From NCBI GenBank assembly GCA_020629255.1, contig JAHDDR010000003.1, positions 31,614-74,753 of the forward strand: DNA of 43,140 nucleotides, read 5' to 3'. How positions within the stretch are numbered: position 1 is the stretch's first letter; each line of letters begins with the position of its first letter. Below are positions 35,501-42,615 of the stretch, in pieces. The notes under the pieces are model-generated. The model worked only from the letters and a program-made list of their open reading frames with translations, was not told where the DNA came from and made no database searches. Both the position numbers and the translations under genes were made by a program. Origin of the DNA: Saprospiraceae bacterium (lineage in GTDB: Bacteria > Bacteroidota > Bacteroidia > Chitinophagales > Saprospiraceae).

Positions 35501-38500
35501 TACATTTGCTGTACCTGTACTTTCTCCGAAACAAGCCACATTTGTTCCTCCGATAGTAAGGAGAATTTCATCGGGTTCTGTGATATCTATCATGTCTTCT
35601 ACAGTACATCCGTTACCATCGGTGACTGTGACGGTATACGTTCCTGCTGTTATATTTGTTATCGAACTCGTGATTTCACCCATAATATTCCAAGCATAGG
35701 TCAAATTACCACTTCCTCCGGAAGCCGTGACCGTTGCACTACCATCCGAACCATTAAAACAGGAAACATTTATACCAGTTAGTGTGGCTACAATCGGATT
35801 GGGGACCAATACTTCTATACTATCTATAACCATACAGCCATTCATATCCGTAACGGTCACGTAATGCCAACCATCCATTAAATTTATGGCTGTGGGGGTA
35901 TTTTGTGCATTGTCACTCCAATTATACATGTAACCACCTGCACCTCCAGACGCTACTACAGTAGCAGTTCCATCGGTAGCGCCATTACAAGAGGCCTCTG
36001 TTGCACTCATGGTTGTTGACATGGAAGTAGGTGCAGTAACCGTAGCCGTAGCTGTTTCTGAACAACCTGCCGAATCCGTTACAGTAACGGTGTATGTTCC
36101 GGTCCCCAGATTCGTAGCGACATCTGTCATTTGCGAACCTGCATTAGCACCCCATTCATACAAATAACCCCCTGCACCATTTGATGCGACTACGGTAGCA
36201 GTACCATCTGTCAAGCCATCACAAGAAGCTTCTGTTGTTGATGTTGATAAGGTAATCGATGTGTTTTCTTGAATTGTTTCTGTTACGACAAGAGTACAAG
36301 AATTTTCATCGGTAATAGTTACTGTGTATGTATCCCCCGGAAGAGCATTTATGGTTTCATCCGTATCGGGTAAATTACTCCATTGGTAAGAATAAATGCC
36401 CGTTCCCCCTGAAGGTGTAACGGTAATAGAACCATCATTCACTCCTGAACAGGATACATCATTGATGGATGATGTCGATGTTAATTCTAAAGGTTCATTT
36501 ATGGTAAATGTCTCTGTTAATGAACAATCACTATCCGTAATGGTCACGGTATAATCTCCGGGAGCCAGAGAAGTGAACATTCCATCATTATTGGATGCCG
36601 AACCAATATCAAAAGTTATGGTGCCGGCTCCATTTGCTGAAATCGTGGCAGAACCATCATCATCATTAAAACAAGTGATATCTGTTGTCTGATCCACATT
36701 TGTGGTCAATTGGCATTCTTGAGAAATACAATTTATGGTTGCGATGGGGCTATCGCTACAATCTGCACTAATGGCTTGTACTTGGAAATTGACGGATTGA
36801 CCTACGGTAAGCCCTGTAACTTCATAAAATAAATCGCCTGGGTTTACCGTAACCCAACCTCCATTATCGACATTAATTTCATAGTTTTCTGCCCCTGGCA
36901 CATCTGCCCATTCTACTGTAACAGAATTGGCTGTCGATGCTCCGCAAGTCAACACCGGTTCCGGTAATTGATTGATGACTTCAATGTTCACATAAGAAGT
37001 AACGGAACAACCGTAAGTATCATAAATCAATACCTCATAATCTGTGGAAACAACAGGGGATGCTGTTGGATCCGGGCAATTAAAACATGAAAGTCCTGTT
37101 GGAGGTGTCCATTCATAACTAATGGTATAAAGATTATTGAATGAAATGCTCCAAGAATTAAATGTAGGAGCAAATCCGGTTTGATTATCATAGACAATTA
37201 ATGACCATTGACCTTCTACACTTGCACCATAGATATCTGTCCATGGTGCTTCGGGTAAATAATTACCGGTATAGGGTGCATCCGTTTCTGGTGCATCAGA
37301 GATAGCAACCGGTGCAAATTCTGTAAAACAAGTATTGGTATAATGGGGACCAATCCCCCCATTTCCTGTACTTAAAATTAAAATTTCGCCCGTAGGTGTC
37401 GTTAAATACAAATCTATATCTGAAATGAACAAAGCGCCGGTCATATCGACACAGATAGATTGGATAACTCCTGGTTCTACCGTTTCGTAAGGAACTCCAG
37501 AAACATCAATAGTGAATTCGTAAGGTGTTTCCGGTACAATGACCACGGCATCGTTATTATCAAAAACAATGGGAGGAGGAGTAAATATGGTTGTATTGGG
37601 ATCCAATGTCGAGGCATCCAAATCTATGCTTTGTCCTTCACAAATAGTATCATTTACCGTAACAGATTCGGGCATTTGGTTTTCGATGATTCCTAATTTA
37701 ATCGTATCAAAGAAACATACATCCGTTTGGACTATCAATTCGATTGATTCTAGACCTTCATCTATAAAATCTTCTATTCCTTCTATGGTAACTGCCACAG
37801 AATCGGAACCTGCCGGAATAACAAGATCCAAAGGAAATTCTGTGTAATCGACGCCATTTTCAGCTACCCCTTCCAGAACATAATTCAAGGGATAATCTAC
37901 AGGAGTAGGATTCGGTAATACGAAGGCAATTGTTGCAGAAGTACAACCTTCGGAGATAGTTCCATCTATACTCACAGTGGTCGGTTTTACTTGGATGGAT
38001 CCTGTGCCGAACGATTTTGCTGCCAAGAACACACCTGTATCCCATTGAGAATCCAGTGCATCTCCAACAGCCAGTTTAATGGTATACGTTTCACAAGGAA
38101 TTACAACCGCTCTGGCTGTAAATACTTTTGTAAATCCATCGAATTCAAGATTGATATTTGAGCCTACAGGGTTGGAGTTATAAAAAGACATATTGCCTGG
38201 ATCGGGCACGCAATTTGGGTCATCGTTTACATTGTCTATTGTTACGGGGTATGTCGTACCCGGTACCAATGCAATATTCGCTGAATTATTTGAAAAGGGT
38301 CCTGTTATTCCCGGACCGCTGATGAAAAACCCAAATGCATCATTGAATTGACAAACAAACTCGGGATACTCATCTGAAGCAAATACGTAATCAAACTCTA
38401 GGGTATCTGCTAAAGGTATAAAAGTTATTTCATAAATCGCTGCGTCATTGATAACAGTTCCTCCAACTATATCTACCAAATCTGGATCAGAACCACCACT

Positions 38501-38842
38501 CGAGTTGCCTGTAGTTCCATCCCCTAGGTTGGAACAAGAATTATTATCTTCACAATTGGGAGCACCATTCACATCATCAGCAAAGCCGGTTGTCATGACT
38601 ACACCTCTATCAATACCAATTTCTCCCGAAGCATTTTCAAAATATCCAACAGAGAGGGGATCTCCATTATAGGTTACATTCAATACTTCAACTCCTTCAT
38701 CCAAAAAAACGTTCTCTATTAAATTAACGGGTGTGAAAGGAACCACATTTCCAGGAGTCACTTCCATTTGGCTTTTCAAAGAAAATACTTGAAAGACAAA
38801 AATTGATATGATAAAAAATCTTAAGTGATTGGTCAAAAACAT
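29525..38842 (-). CDS. Giant surface adhesin-like protein: choice-of-anchor L, P domain, 27 SprB repeats, T9SS type B sorting domain
   Basis: 3105 aa. The signal peptide is MFLTNHLRFFIISIFVFQVFS. Approximate order: choice-of-anchor L (27-267, FDYVFASDEYPEF and NDAFGFFISGPG); Calx-beta-like (284-384); proprotein-convertase P-type jelly roll (427-567, DIDLYLTTPTGE, EGQWSLIVYD); PKD-like segment with paired Cys (575-625); fibronectin III-like (627-705); an SprB-like array (714-2915) in which I count 27 units of about 65-70 aa, each C.G..DG.A......GG...Y.W....G.YTVTVTD.NGC; a second PKD-like segment; and a type B gliding-motility C-terminal domain (3010-3105, PSGFTPNGD, YDRWGE, WDGTFKG). SprB is the mobile adhesin of gliding Flavobacterium, so this protein is probably carried to the surface by the type IX system for adhesion or gliding. 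Unit 21 is interrupted by a Ca-binding-type insert. Confidence 0.93.
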   Translation of the reverse strand: MFLTNHLRFFIISIFVFQVFSLKSQMEVTPGNVVPFTPVNLIENVFLDEGVEVLNVTYNGDPLSVGYFENASGEIGIDRGVVMTTGFADDVNGAPNCEDNNSCSNLGDGTTGNSSGGSDPDLVDIVGGTVINDAAIYEITFIPLADTLEFDYVFASDEYPEFVCQFNDAFGFFISGPGITGPFSNNSANIALVPGTTYPVTIDNVNDDPNCVPDPGNMSFYNSNPVGSNINLEFDGFTKVFTARAVVIPCETYTIKLAVGDALDSQWDTGVFLAAKSFGTGSIQVKPTTVSIDGTISEGCTSATIAFVLPNPTPVDYPLNYVLEGVAENGVDYTEFPLDLVIPAGSDSVAVTIEGIEDFIDEGLESIELIVQTDVCFFDTIKLGIIENQMPESVTVNDTICEGQSIDLDASTLDPNTTIFTPPPIVFDNNDAVVIVPETPYEFTIDVSGVPYETVEPGVIQSICVDMTGALFISDIDLYLTTPTGEILILSTGNGGIGPHYTNTCFTEFAPVAISDAPETDAPYTGNYLPEAPWTDIYGASVEGQWSLIVYDNQTGFAPTFNSWSISFNNLYTISYEWTPPTGLSCFNCPDPTASPVVSTDYEVLIYDTYGCSVTSYVNIEVINQLPEPVLTCGASTANSVTVEWADVPGAENYEINVDNGGWVTVNPGDLFYEVTGLTVGQSVNFQVQAISADCSDSPIATINCISQECQLTTNVDQTTDITCFNDDDGSATISANGAGTITFDIGSASNNDGMFTSLAPGDYTVTITDSDCSLTETFTINEPLELTSTSSINDVSCSGVNDGSITVTPSGGTGIYSYQWSNLPDTDETINALPGDTYTVTITDENSCTLVVTETIQENTSITLSTSTTEASCDGLTDGTATVVASNGAGGYLYEWGANAGSQMTDVATNLGTGTYTVTVTDSAGCSETATATVTAPTSMSTTMSATEASCNGATDGTATVVASGGAGGYMYNWSDNAQNTPTAINLMDGWHYVTVTDMNGCMVIDSIEVLVPNPIVATLTGINVSCFNGSDGSATVTASGGSGNLTYAWNIMGEITSSITNITAGTYTVTVTDGNGCTVEDMIDITEPDEILLTIGGTNVACFGESTGTANVSVTGGTPVYSYTWSVPGNNDNISNLPIGIYTVTVSDMNSCIATDSYEVVEESEITSTTSTTDASCGGGMDGSATVVPSGGIGGFTYQWDNNTGNQMTATASNLPAGTYEVTITDTNGCSATNSATIIAPGNITTVMSSTPASCVGVNDGTATVTASGGAGGFTYNWSDNSQVTPTAINLPDGWHYVSVTDMNGCVNVDSVEVSVPNPMVTFMTANDASCFSGTDGSVIVAASGGAGNFSYAWNVMGEINSSITNVGAGTYTVTVTDDNGCTTEDMIDVAEPNELILTMGGTDVACFGGSTGSVNVSVTGGTASYSYSWSVPGNMDLISNLMVGTYTVTVTDANSCTASNSFEIFEETEITSSTSSTDASCGGGTDGSAAVSASGGTGSYTYQWDANAGNQITASASNLAAGSYDVTITDTNGCSITDSATVIAPGGMSTTMSSTQASCVGSTDGTATVVASGGTPSYTYLWSDNNQNTPTAINLIDGWHFVTVTDMNGCFVVDSVEVTVPNPILLNVTGNDATCFGASDGNAIASVIGGTGTISYAWNVMGENNDLISNLSAGVYTVTVTDDNGCTAQDTIAIAEPTEVTLIMGGTNIACFGGSTGSANVTPSGGTPTYTYTWSVPGNSDNIIDLPIGTYTVTVADANSCTAVDSYEVTEETEITSVTSTTSVSCAGGNDGTATITAQGGVGGYLYQWSVNANSQNTSTAIDLPAGIYTVTVTDLNGCTHINSTMVSEPSQITTTISSTPTLCNASSDGTATIVAADGSGGYTYNWSFGSQVGATATNLPGGWHYVTVTDMNNCMVVDSAEVLIPDTLVLNISPSDITCAGGSDGAATSTVSGGVGNYSYQWSVTGETNSDISNLSSGTYTLTVTDDNGCTISDEITINEPSGLVLTMGGTNVDCFGESTGSVNVSVTGGTGTLIYQWSVPGANDNVADLPAGTYTVTVEDVNGCTASDLYTITEQPELTTTISGTNASCFNISDGTVTITANGGDGTYFYAWNDPGGSNTATVSDLSAQIYTVTVTDGLGCSTTNFIEIVEPTELTLDLSGTDISCYGGTDGTVSAIANGGTAPITYVWNAGAGQILSNLALGTYTVTATDANACSITGSISIDEPDSLSIFNVIGDVSCNGGNDGYAGVTFSGGVAPYSITWGHGPQFVSNSSIYALWELDNNTGCLEYDAGSQTGFGLDEICLSAEDGNNTLSTYVVVSIISSGSCTPDPTDNDGDGICAAQDPNDNDPCIPYSPDVNDNGVCDFNETIPNTEVIPLVVETNNIEQHCINLPAGFDPNTTEFSYCFNTDSNLINNLSAGTYNVVITDDNNCTISSSLIVNEPAALNINLNPTDVSCFGGSDGEIDATITGGTGTYTYSWSNSPVTEDLTGIAAGTYTLEVTDENGCTASSSTTVNEPNSELTLTMSPDPTICFGANNGQATVSAFGGTPGYSYIWTDNTQTPFVTGLGPGSHFVTVTDTNGCTAISEVVVNELAEINSILSSTDASCFGGFDGTATVESVSGGVGTDISDFTFNWSTPFPQTNPTAIGLTAGQTYTVTITDSFGCIGMDTITIGQPTELEIALDTIIPVSCYNGGDGTISITGVGGTAPYTYDWQNGQDSMVAIDLSIGNYNVTVTDSLGCFATASFMVENQLLLTADVMGSNVVCYGETSGMAWVNAEGGVSPYSYIWTDVVNMDTLSFTDSLPNIPIGEYQVEVTDFNGCVTTNNIIIEQPDSLIFSTTTEGVTCHGDRDGTIFIEADGGIYPYTYSIDGIEYVGAANFPGVYPGYYTVYVQDANGCISSLDSIHVEEPLAVEAIIYPDTSVVVIELTDSIQLELDYYNTQGEVTIEWSGLYGSDTLSCMDCPTPIASDYENNVYSVIVTDENGCSATDEIAIQIDRPRGIFVPSGFTPNGDLMNDVLMVHGIEGTKVTTFRVYDRWGEMVFRADGYEVNATNAALTWDGTFKGQKMNPAVFVWYVEVEYVDGRKETFTGNSTLIR
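31575..32010 (-). repeat. Insert inside SprB unit 21 with thrombospondin type 3-like calcium motifs
   Basis: Unit 21 begins normally (DVSCNGGNDGYAGVTFSGGVAPY) but the usual central segment is replaced by about 145 residues. These contain DPTDNDGDGICAAQDPNDND and DVNDNGVCD, typical of calcium-binding type 3 repeats. The unit then resumes with LSAGTYNVVITDDNNC. The surrounding units are uninterrupted, so this looks like a domain inserted into a beta-sandwich loop. Confidence 0.65.
32610..36255 (-). repeat. Higher-order tandem repeat: four copies of a four-unit block
   Basis: Units 3-18 follow the order A-B-C-D four times. A carries Y.W..N.G.Q.TA.A.NL; B carries DGWHYVTVTDMNGC; C carries AWN.MGE; D carries WSVPGN. 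The B signature recurs at about 33101, 34012, 34928 and 35844, a period of roughly 915 bp. The blocks have diverged at synonymous sites, so the amplification is not very recent. Confidence 0.8.
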
Positions 38843-38899
38843 AATCCGAAAGCTTTATTGTTTGTGGTTTTTGTTCTATTTGAGTACGATATAAAAGGT

Positions 38900-38927
38900 T
38901 AAAGATAAGCCTTTCGTTTTATCTTTA
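38900..38927. repeat. 9-bp inverted repeat in the adhesin 5' region
   Basis: TAAAGATAA (38900-38908) pairs with TTATCTTTA (38919-38927) across a 10-nt loop, 58 bp upstream of the giant gene's ATG. It could be an operator or a leader hairpin for the adhesin gene. The evidence is only the symmetry. Confidence 0.35.
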
Positions 38928-39050
38928 GGTTTTCTTTTATGTTTAAAAGATTCCATACAAGGGCGTTATCTGTGAAAATTAGAGAAAATGCCATAAAACC
39001 AACTGATTCTCAAGCAAATAAACTAGCACAATAATTATTCCTTAAATCGT

Positions 39051-39058
39051 TAATTTTG
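39051..39058 (+). promoter_or_regulatory. Candidate -7 element for the O-methyltransferase gene
   Basis: TAATTTTG matches TAnnTTTG and lies 35 bp before the ATG at 39094. Transcription would begin near 39065, which argues against a TTG at 39064 as the start codon. No -33 TTG is seen. Confidence 0.45.
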
Positions 39059-39093
39059 CATTTTTGTCCAACAAATTACATTTCAAACATAAA

Positions 39094-39738
39094 ATGGAAG
39101 ATATAGAAAAAGATCGGAGATACGAATATTGTGAAAGATTGAGCCAAGATCATAGCAAAGCTCTTCATGATGTTTACCGACAAACACATTTGAAAACCTT
39201 GGCTCCTCGAATGGTTTCTGGACAATTACAGGGGCGTTTACTGAGTTTTCTTGTTCATATTTTTAAGCCCCTGCACATACTAGAAATTGGTACTTTTTCT
39301 GGTTATGCTACCTTGTGTTTGGCTGAAGGATTACCCGAAAACGGGAAAATTACTTCTATAGAAGTAAATGATGAATTTGAATATCTGATTCGTAAGCATT
39401 TAGAAAATTGCCCGAATAAAAAGAATATCGAATTAAAATTCGGGAGTGCCTTGGATGTTATCCCTACTTTGGAATCAGAATTCGATTTGGTTTTTATTGA
39501 TGCTAAAAAATTAGATTATCCCCTTTATTATGATTTGGTTTTTGATAAGGTAAGTAGCGGTGGAGTTATTATTTTTGATAATGTGCTATGGAGTAATAAA
39601 GTTTTAGATTTGGATGAACACAAAGATCCAAGAACCCAAACCTTACACGAATTAAATCTAAGAATAAAAAATGATTCTAGAGTGGAGAACTTTATTCTTC
39701 CTCTAAGGGATGGACTTCAAATTGTACGGAAAATATGA
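39094..39738 (+). CDS. Class I SAM-dependent O-methyltransferase (Methyltransf_3)
   Basis: 214 aa from the ATG at 39094. An in-frame TTG at 39064 is too close to the promoter element. The protein belongs to the caffeoyl-CoA/catechol O-methyltransferase family. SAM motif I is ILEIGTFSGYATLCLAEGL (about residues 59-77), the acidic residue binding the ribose is in ITSIEVND, and the metal-site motif is DLVFIDAKKLDYPLYYD with a later IFDNVLWSNKV. Bacterial members methylate catechols or, for TrmR, 5-hydroxyuridine in tRNA, so either role is possible. The stop overlaps the start of the deacetylase gene by 4 bp. Confidence 0.88.
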   Translation: MEDIEKDRRYEYCERLSQDHSKALHDVYRQTHLKTLAPRMVSGQLQGRLLSFLVHIFKPLHILEIGTFSGYATLCLAEGLPENGKITSIEVNDEFEYLIRKHLENCPNKKNIELKFGSALDVIPTLESEFDLVFIDAKKLDYPLYYDLVFDKVSSGGVIIFDNVLWSNKVLDLDEHKDPRTQTLHELNLRIKNDSRVENFILPLRDGLQIVRKI

Positions 39739-40715
39739 GTCGGATAAAAAACAAGATAGCTCCTTTATTAGGAACCTTTTTTGATTTCGTTCCTTTTCAA
39801 AAAATAATGGGACGGGTGGAAATTCCTTTTCTACCCTTTTATCATGTGGTTGGAGAGATGGAGGAACTCCCACATATTTCGAATTTATATATTGCACGAA
39901 CACAAAAACAATTCGAAGAAGATCTTGATTTCTTTTTACAATACTTCGAACCGATTTCTTTAGAAGAAATGATTTGTTTCGATAAAAAAAATAAAAAACC
40001 CGTTTTTCATTTATCTTTCGACGATGGATTACGTCAAGTATATGACATAACATTGCCCATACTAGAAAAAAAAGGAATTCCAGCTACTATTTTTTTCAAT
40101 ACGAATTTCATAGACAACAAGGAATTATTTTTTAGATACAAAGTAAGTTTATTAATTGAAAAAATTAAATTAAAAGAAATTAGTGAAATAGAAATAAACG
40201 AACTGGGTATCCATCCTGAAAACTTATTAAACATCAACGACATCCACCACCCTATTTTTGAACCTTTCCAAGCTCTTTTTGATGAATTCCTAAAATCCTA
40301 CCAACCCTATATGAACAGTAGGCAAATCAATGATTTAATAGATAGAGGATTTACGATTGGAGCCCACAGTGAAAACCACCCTCATTATAGTAATCTGACA
40401 CTTCCCCAACAAATTAAACAAACAAAAAATAGCATTGATTTTTTAGTCCAAAAATTTAATTTAAACTACAGAGCTTTTTCTTTTCCTTTTACTGATTATA
40501 ATATCCAACATCAATTTTTTAATCGAATAAAGAAAAATAAAATGGCCGATATTGTTTTCGGTTGTGCCGGATTAAAAAAAGAAAAAGCCGATTTCCATTG
40601 GCAAAGAGTTGCGATGGAAGGAACAGAAAAAAATGCAGAAAAAATTTTACGAGAAGAATATTTATATTCCTATTTTTCAAAATTCTTGGGGCAGCAAACC
40701 GTTGCTAGAAAATAA
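39735..40715 (+). CDS. Polysaccharide deacetylase family protein (NodB/CE4)
   Basis: 326 aa. The NodB core shows FHLSFDDG (Asp96-Asp97) and the His pair His211-x3-His215 in GAHSENHPH, the metal ligands of CE4 deacetylases. IPATIFFNTNFID follows the first strand, as in the family. A segment of about 70 residues between the two motifs (about 135-205) is an insert of the kind found in membrane-associated bacterial members. There is no clear signal peptide. It may deacetylate a lipid-linked or cell-surface sugar; the substrate is unknown. The ATGA overlap with the methyltransferase gene suggests coupled translation. Confidence 0.85.
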   Translation: MSRIKNKIAPLLGTFFDFVPFQKIMGRVEIPFLPFYHVVGEMEELPHISNLYIARTQKQFEEDLDFFLQYFEPISLEEMICFDKKNKKPVFHLSFDDGLRQVYDITLPILEKKGIPATIFFNTNFIDNKELFFRYKVSLLIEKIKLKEISEIEINELGIHPENLLNINDIHHPIFEPFQALFDEFLKSYQPYMNSRQINDLIDRGFTIGAHSENHPHYSNLTLPQQIKQTKNSIDFLVQKFNLNYRAFSFPFTDYNIQHQFFNRIKKNKMADIVFGCAGLKKEKADFHWQRVAMEGTEKNAEKILREEYLYSYFSKFLGQQTVARK

Positions 40716-40745
40716 AAAAAGGAGTGCAAATGCACTCCTTTTTTT
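40714..40745. terminator. Bidirectional intrinsic terminator
   Basis: GGAGTGC (40721-40727) pairs with GCACTCC (40732-40738) around AAAT, flanked by A and T runs that extend the stem and serve both convergent genes. Confidence 0.88.
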
Positions 40746-40747
40746 AT

Positions 40748-42391
40748 TTATTTTTTCCGAACCACACTAATGGGCATTTCATCATCATAATCTCCTTTAA
40801 TGACCGGAGTTTGTCGGAACTGTGTATACGATTTTACTTCTTGGGAAATATAATCATACAATTCTTTTAAATTAACGATTCCATTTCCATTAAAATCTGC
40901 TTCACCTTTCATGCCCCTCAATAAATAATGGCTGAAAACTCCTTGTCTTACCCTTAAAGATTCCAAAGAAGTTTCTTCGGGTTTAGACGACAACATCAAT
41001 GCCGTTCCTGCTTCAGAACGAGAAAGCGTATTGTAATAATCCGAAACGATTTCATCAATATTATACCCACCTTTGGAGGCAAAAGTATAGCTTCCGGAAT
41101 GGCAAGCATCAGCAATGCACAATTTATATTTTGCCATACTATTCTCAAATACTTTCTGAATTTCCTTGTGCATTAATTTATTGTGATAACCATCATAATC
41201 GATGGGAAGGAATGCTCCTTTCAAACCATGCCCTGAAAAATAAAGCATGATCAAATCATCTTTATCCGCTTTACCATAAAGCTCTTTCATCGAACTCATG
41301 ATATTTTCATGTGTAGCATCCTCATCTACCAAAACCCTTATTTGCTCATCGGGCAATGCTCCTCCAGCCGGGCTTTGCATAAAAGCCATGAGGCGAAAAG
41401 CATCATTATCAGAATATTTTAGCGGTTTCATGTGGGTATAACTTGAAACGCCAACAATCACAGCCCAAATTTTTGTCCTGCCATTATCCTCAACCATTTG
41501 AGAAGGGTCTGATATTTCTTTATACGGTTGGAATTGTCCTTTCTCCCAAAGACCTATAAATTGCTTGCCTTGTGCTGTAGTAAAAGTACCATATCCATGT
41601 GCGATATCATTGAGCCAATCGCCTTCGTAGATTTCTCCTCCGGGGTATTCTACCCTGCCCCAACCACTTGGGATACCATTTTTAAATTCTCCGCGGTAAC
41701 GAGTTCCATCAGAATAATTATAATATCCTTCCTTGATGTTTCCGCAATCACCATAGGTACAATCTCGGATGCTCCCCCCTCTTGTTTCTCCCAAATAGGT
41801 TCCGAATTCCCAAACACCTTTTGTTACAGAATTATCTTCATGCATGATTCTTCCTTCTCCGTGTGGGAAATTCTCATGCCAATTTCCATCAAAAACATCT
41901 CCATTAGTATAGAACCATTTTCCCGATCCATGAAATTTCCCTTTTACGAAACCTCCTTCATATCGGGTACCGTCAGGAAACCCCATAATGCCTTCTCCAT
42001 TGTGGCAGTTCCCCATCAGGCAACCCGTTTGGATCTCTCCTTCGGTAACCGTTTTTTGAGCAAAATCACTATTGATGACTTCTCCCTCTTCATCTATCAA
42101 TTCGCCTTTTTTCCAAAGCCCTTTCGATGTTGTACCATCAGCTCGATAAAGTGTTCCTGTTCCATCTGGCATCCTTTGGGCCCACCAGCCCTCGTATTTA
42201 TCACCATCAGCATATTCACATACGCCCCAACCATGGAATTGTCCATTTTGGAATTGGCCGGAGTAAACAGAACCACTCCTAAATTTGTAGGTACCTTTAC
42301 CATTTTCACAATCGCCCTCTATACATTGGGCAGACATGATAAAAGGGAGGAATAAAAATAAAACGGGAAGAATGCTGTTACGTAGTTCCAT
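40748..42391 (-). CDS. Secreted MORN-repeat caspase-like peptidase (C14)
   Basis: 547 aa. The signal peptide is MELRNSILPVLFLFLPFIMSAQ. Residues 23-290 hold about nine MORN-type repeats (YEG.W...G.G) arranged as three modules of three. Each module is preceded by a Cys-x4-Cys motif: C23IEGDC28, C124LMGNC129 and C211TYGDC216. Residues 305-500 are a caspase/metacaspase p20-like domain: WAVIVGVSSY, then YFSGHG with His388, and IADACHSGS with Cys430, the expected His-Cys dyad. A C-terminal DFNGNGIVNLKEL (about 515) is an EF-hand-like loop near a helix, as in calcium-dependent metacaspases. The protein is exported, so it acts in the periplasm or outside rather than in a cytoplasmic cell-death pathway. 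No sorting domain is present. The gene is monocistronic. Confidence 0.88.
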   Translation of the reverse strand: MELRNSILPVLFLFLPFIMSAQCIEGDCENGKGTYKFRSGSVYSGQFQNGQFHGWGVCEYADGDKYEGWWAQRMPDGTGTLYRADGTTSKGLWKKGELIDEEGEVINSDFAQKTVTEGEIQTGCLMGNCHNGEGIMGFPDGTRYEGGFVKGKFHGSGKWFYTNGDVFDGNWHENFPHGEGRIMHEDNSVTKGVWEFGTYLGETRGGSIRDCTYGDCGNIKEGYYNYSDGTRYRGEFKNGIPSGWGRVEYPGGEIYEGDWLNDIAHGYGTFTTAQGKQFIGLWEKGQFQPYKEISDPSQMVEDNGRTKIWAVIVGVSSYTHMKPLKYSDNDAFRLMAFMQSPAGGALPDEQIRVLVDEDATHENIMSSMKELYGKADKDDLIMLYFSGHGLKGAFLPIDYDGYHNKLMHKEIQKVFENSMAKYKLCIADACHSGSYTFASKGGYNIDEIVSDYYNTLSRSEAGTALMLSSKPEETSLESLRVRQGVFSHYLLRGMKGEADFNGNGIVNLKELYDYISQEVKSYTQFRQTPVIKGDYDDEMPISVVRKK

Positions 42392-42615
42392 AACGAAGTG
42401 TTTTTAGTTTTCTCAATGTTTTTGGTGCATTGCACGTGAAAAGCCTTATCGGGAGGACTTAAATTTATAAAATAAATTATTCAGATAATAGTTTTTTCAA
42501 CATATTTAACAAATATGAATACGTTGTAATATGTAATTTGTTTCCTTATTACAACTTCTTAACTTATTCTACCACAAGATTAATACCACTTTGAATTTAT
42601 AGATGGTATTAGACT

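Larger units (their letters stand above)
30085..36700 (-). repeat. SprB-like repeat array within the giant adhesin gene (27 units counted)
   Basis: Units of about 200 bp encode the pattern C(F/G/N)G..(D/T)G.A...GG....Y.W, then (A/G)GTYTVTVTD.NGC and a closing (E/A)P. I counted 27 by eye: the first starts DITCFNDDDG and the last ends SIHVEEP. The Cys pair in nearly every unit could form a disulfide. Confidence 0.85.

Noticed and set aside
30085-36700. Regular repeats that might suggest a CRISPR array or noncoding satellite
   Set aside because: The repeats are in frame in one long coding sequence, vary at synonymous sites, and encode SprB units. There are no spacers of constant length.
39064-39093. 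TTG start for the O-methyltransferase, adding ten residues
   Set aside because: It would lie almost at the predicted transcription start, and the ATG at 39094 fits the family's length.
41528-42355. Long open frame on the plus strand opposite the MORN-caspase gene
   Set aside because: It lies fully antisense to a gene with clear motifs, has no recognisable domain, and is explained by the composition of the MORN repeats.
40748-42391. MORN-caspase as part of an abortive-infection or CBASS-like defence system
   Set aside because: The protein has a signal peptide and no nucleotide-cyclase, sensor or effector partner is adjacent, so a cytoplasmic defence role is not supported.
42523-42555. 9-bp inverted repeat GTTGTAATA/TATTACAAC upstream of the MORN-caspase gene
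   Set aside because: It could be an operator, but it is AT-rich, has a 15-nt loop, and lies 130 bp from the start codon. Chance symmetry cannot be excluded.
42581-42611. 8-bp inverted repeat as terminator of the cryptochrome gene
   Set aside because: TAATACCA/TGGTATTA pair across 15 nt, but no T-run follows on the minus strand and the stem is short.
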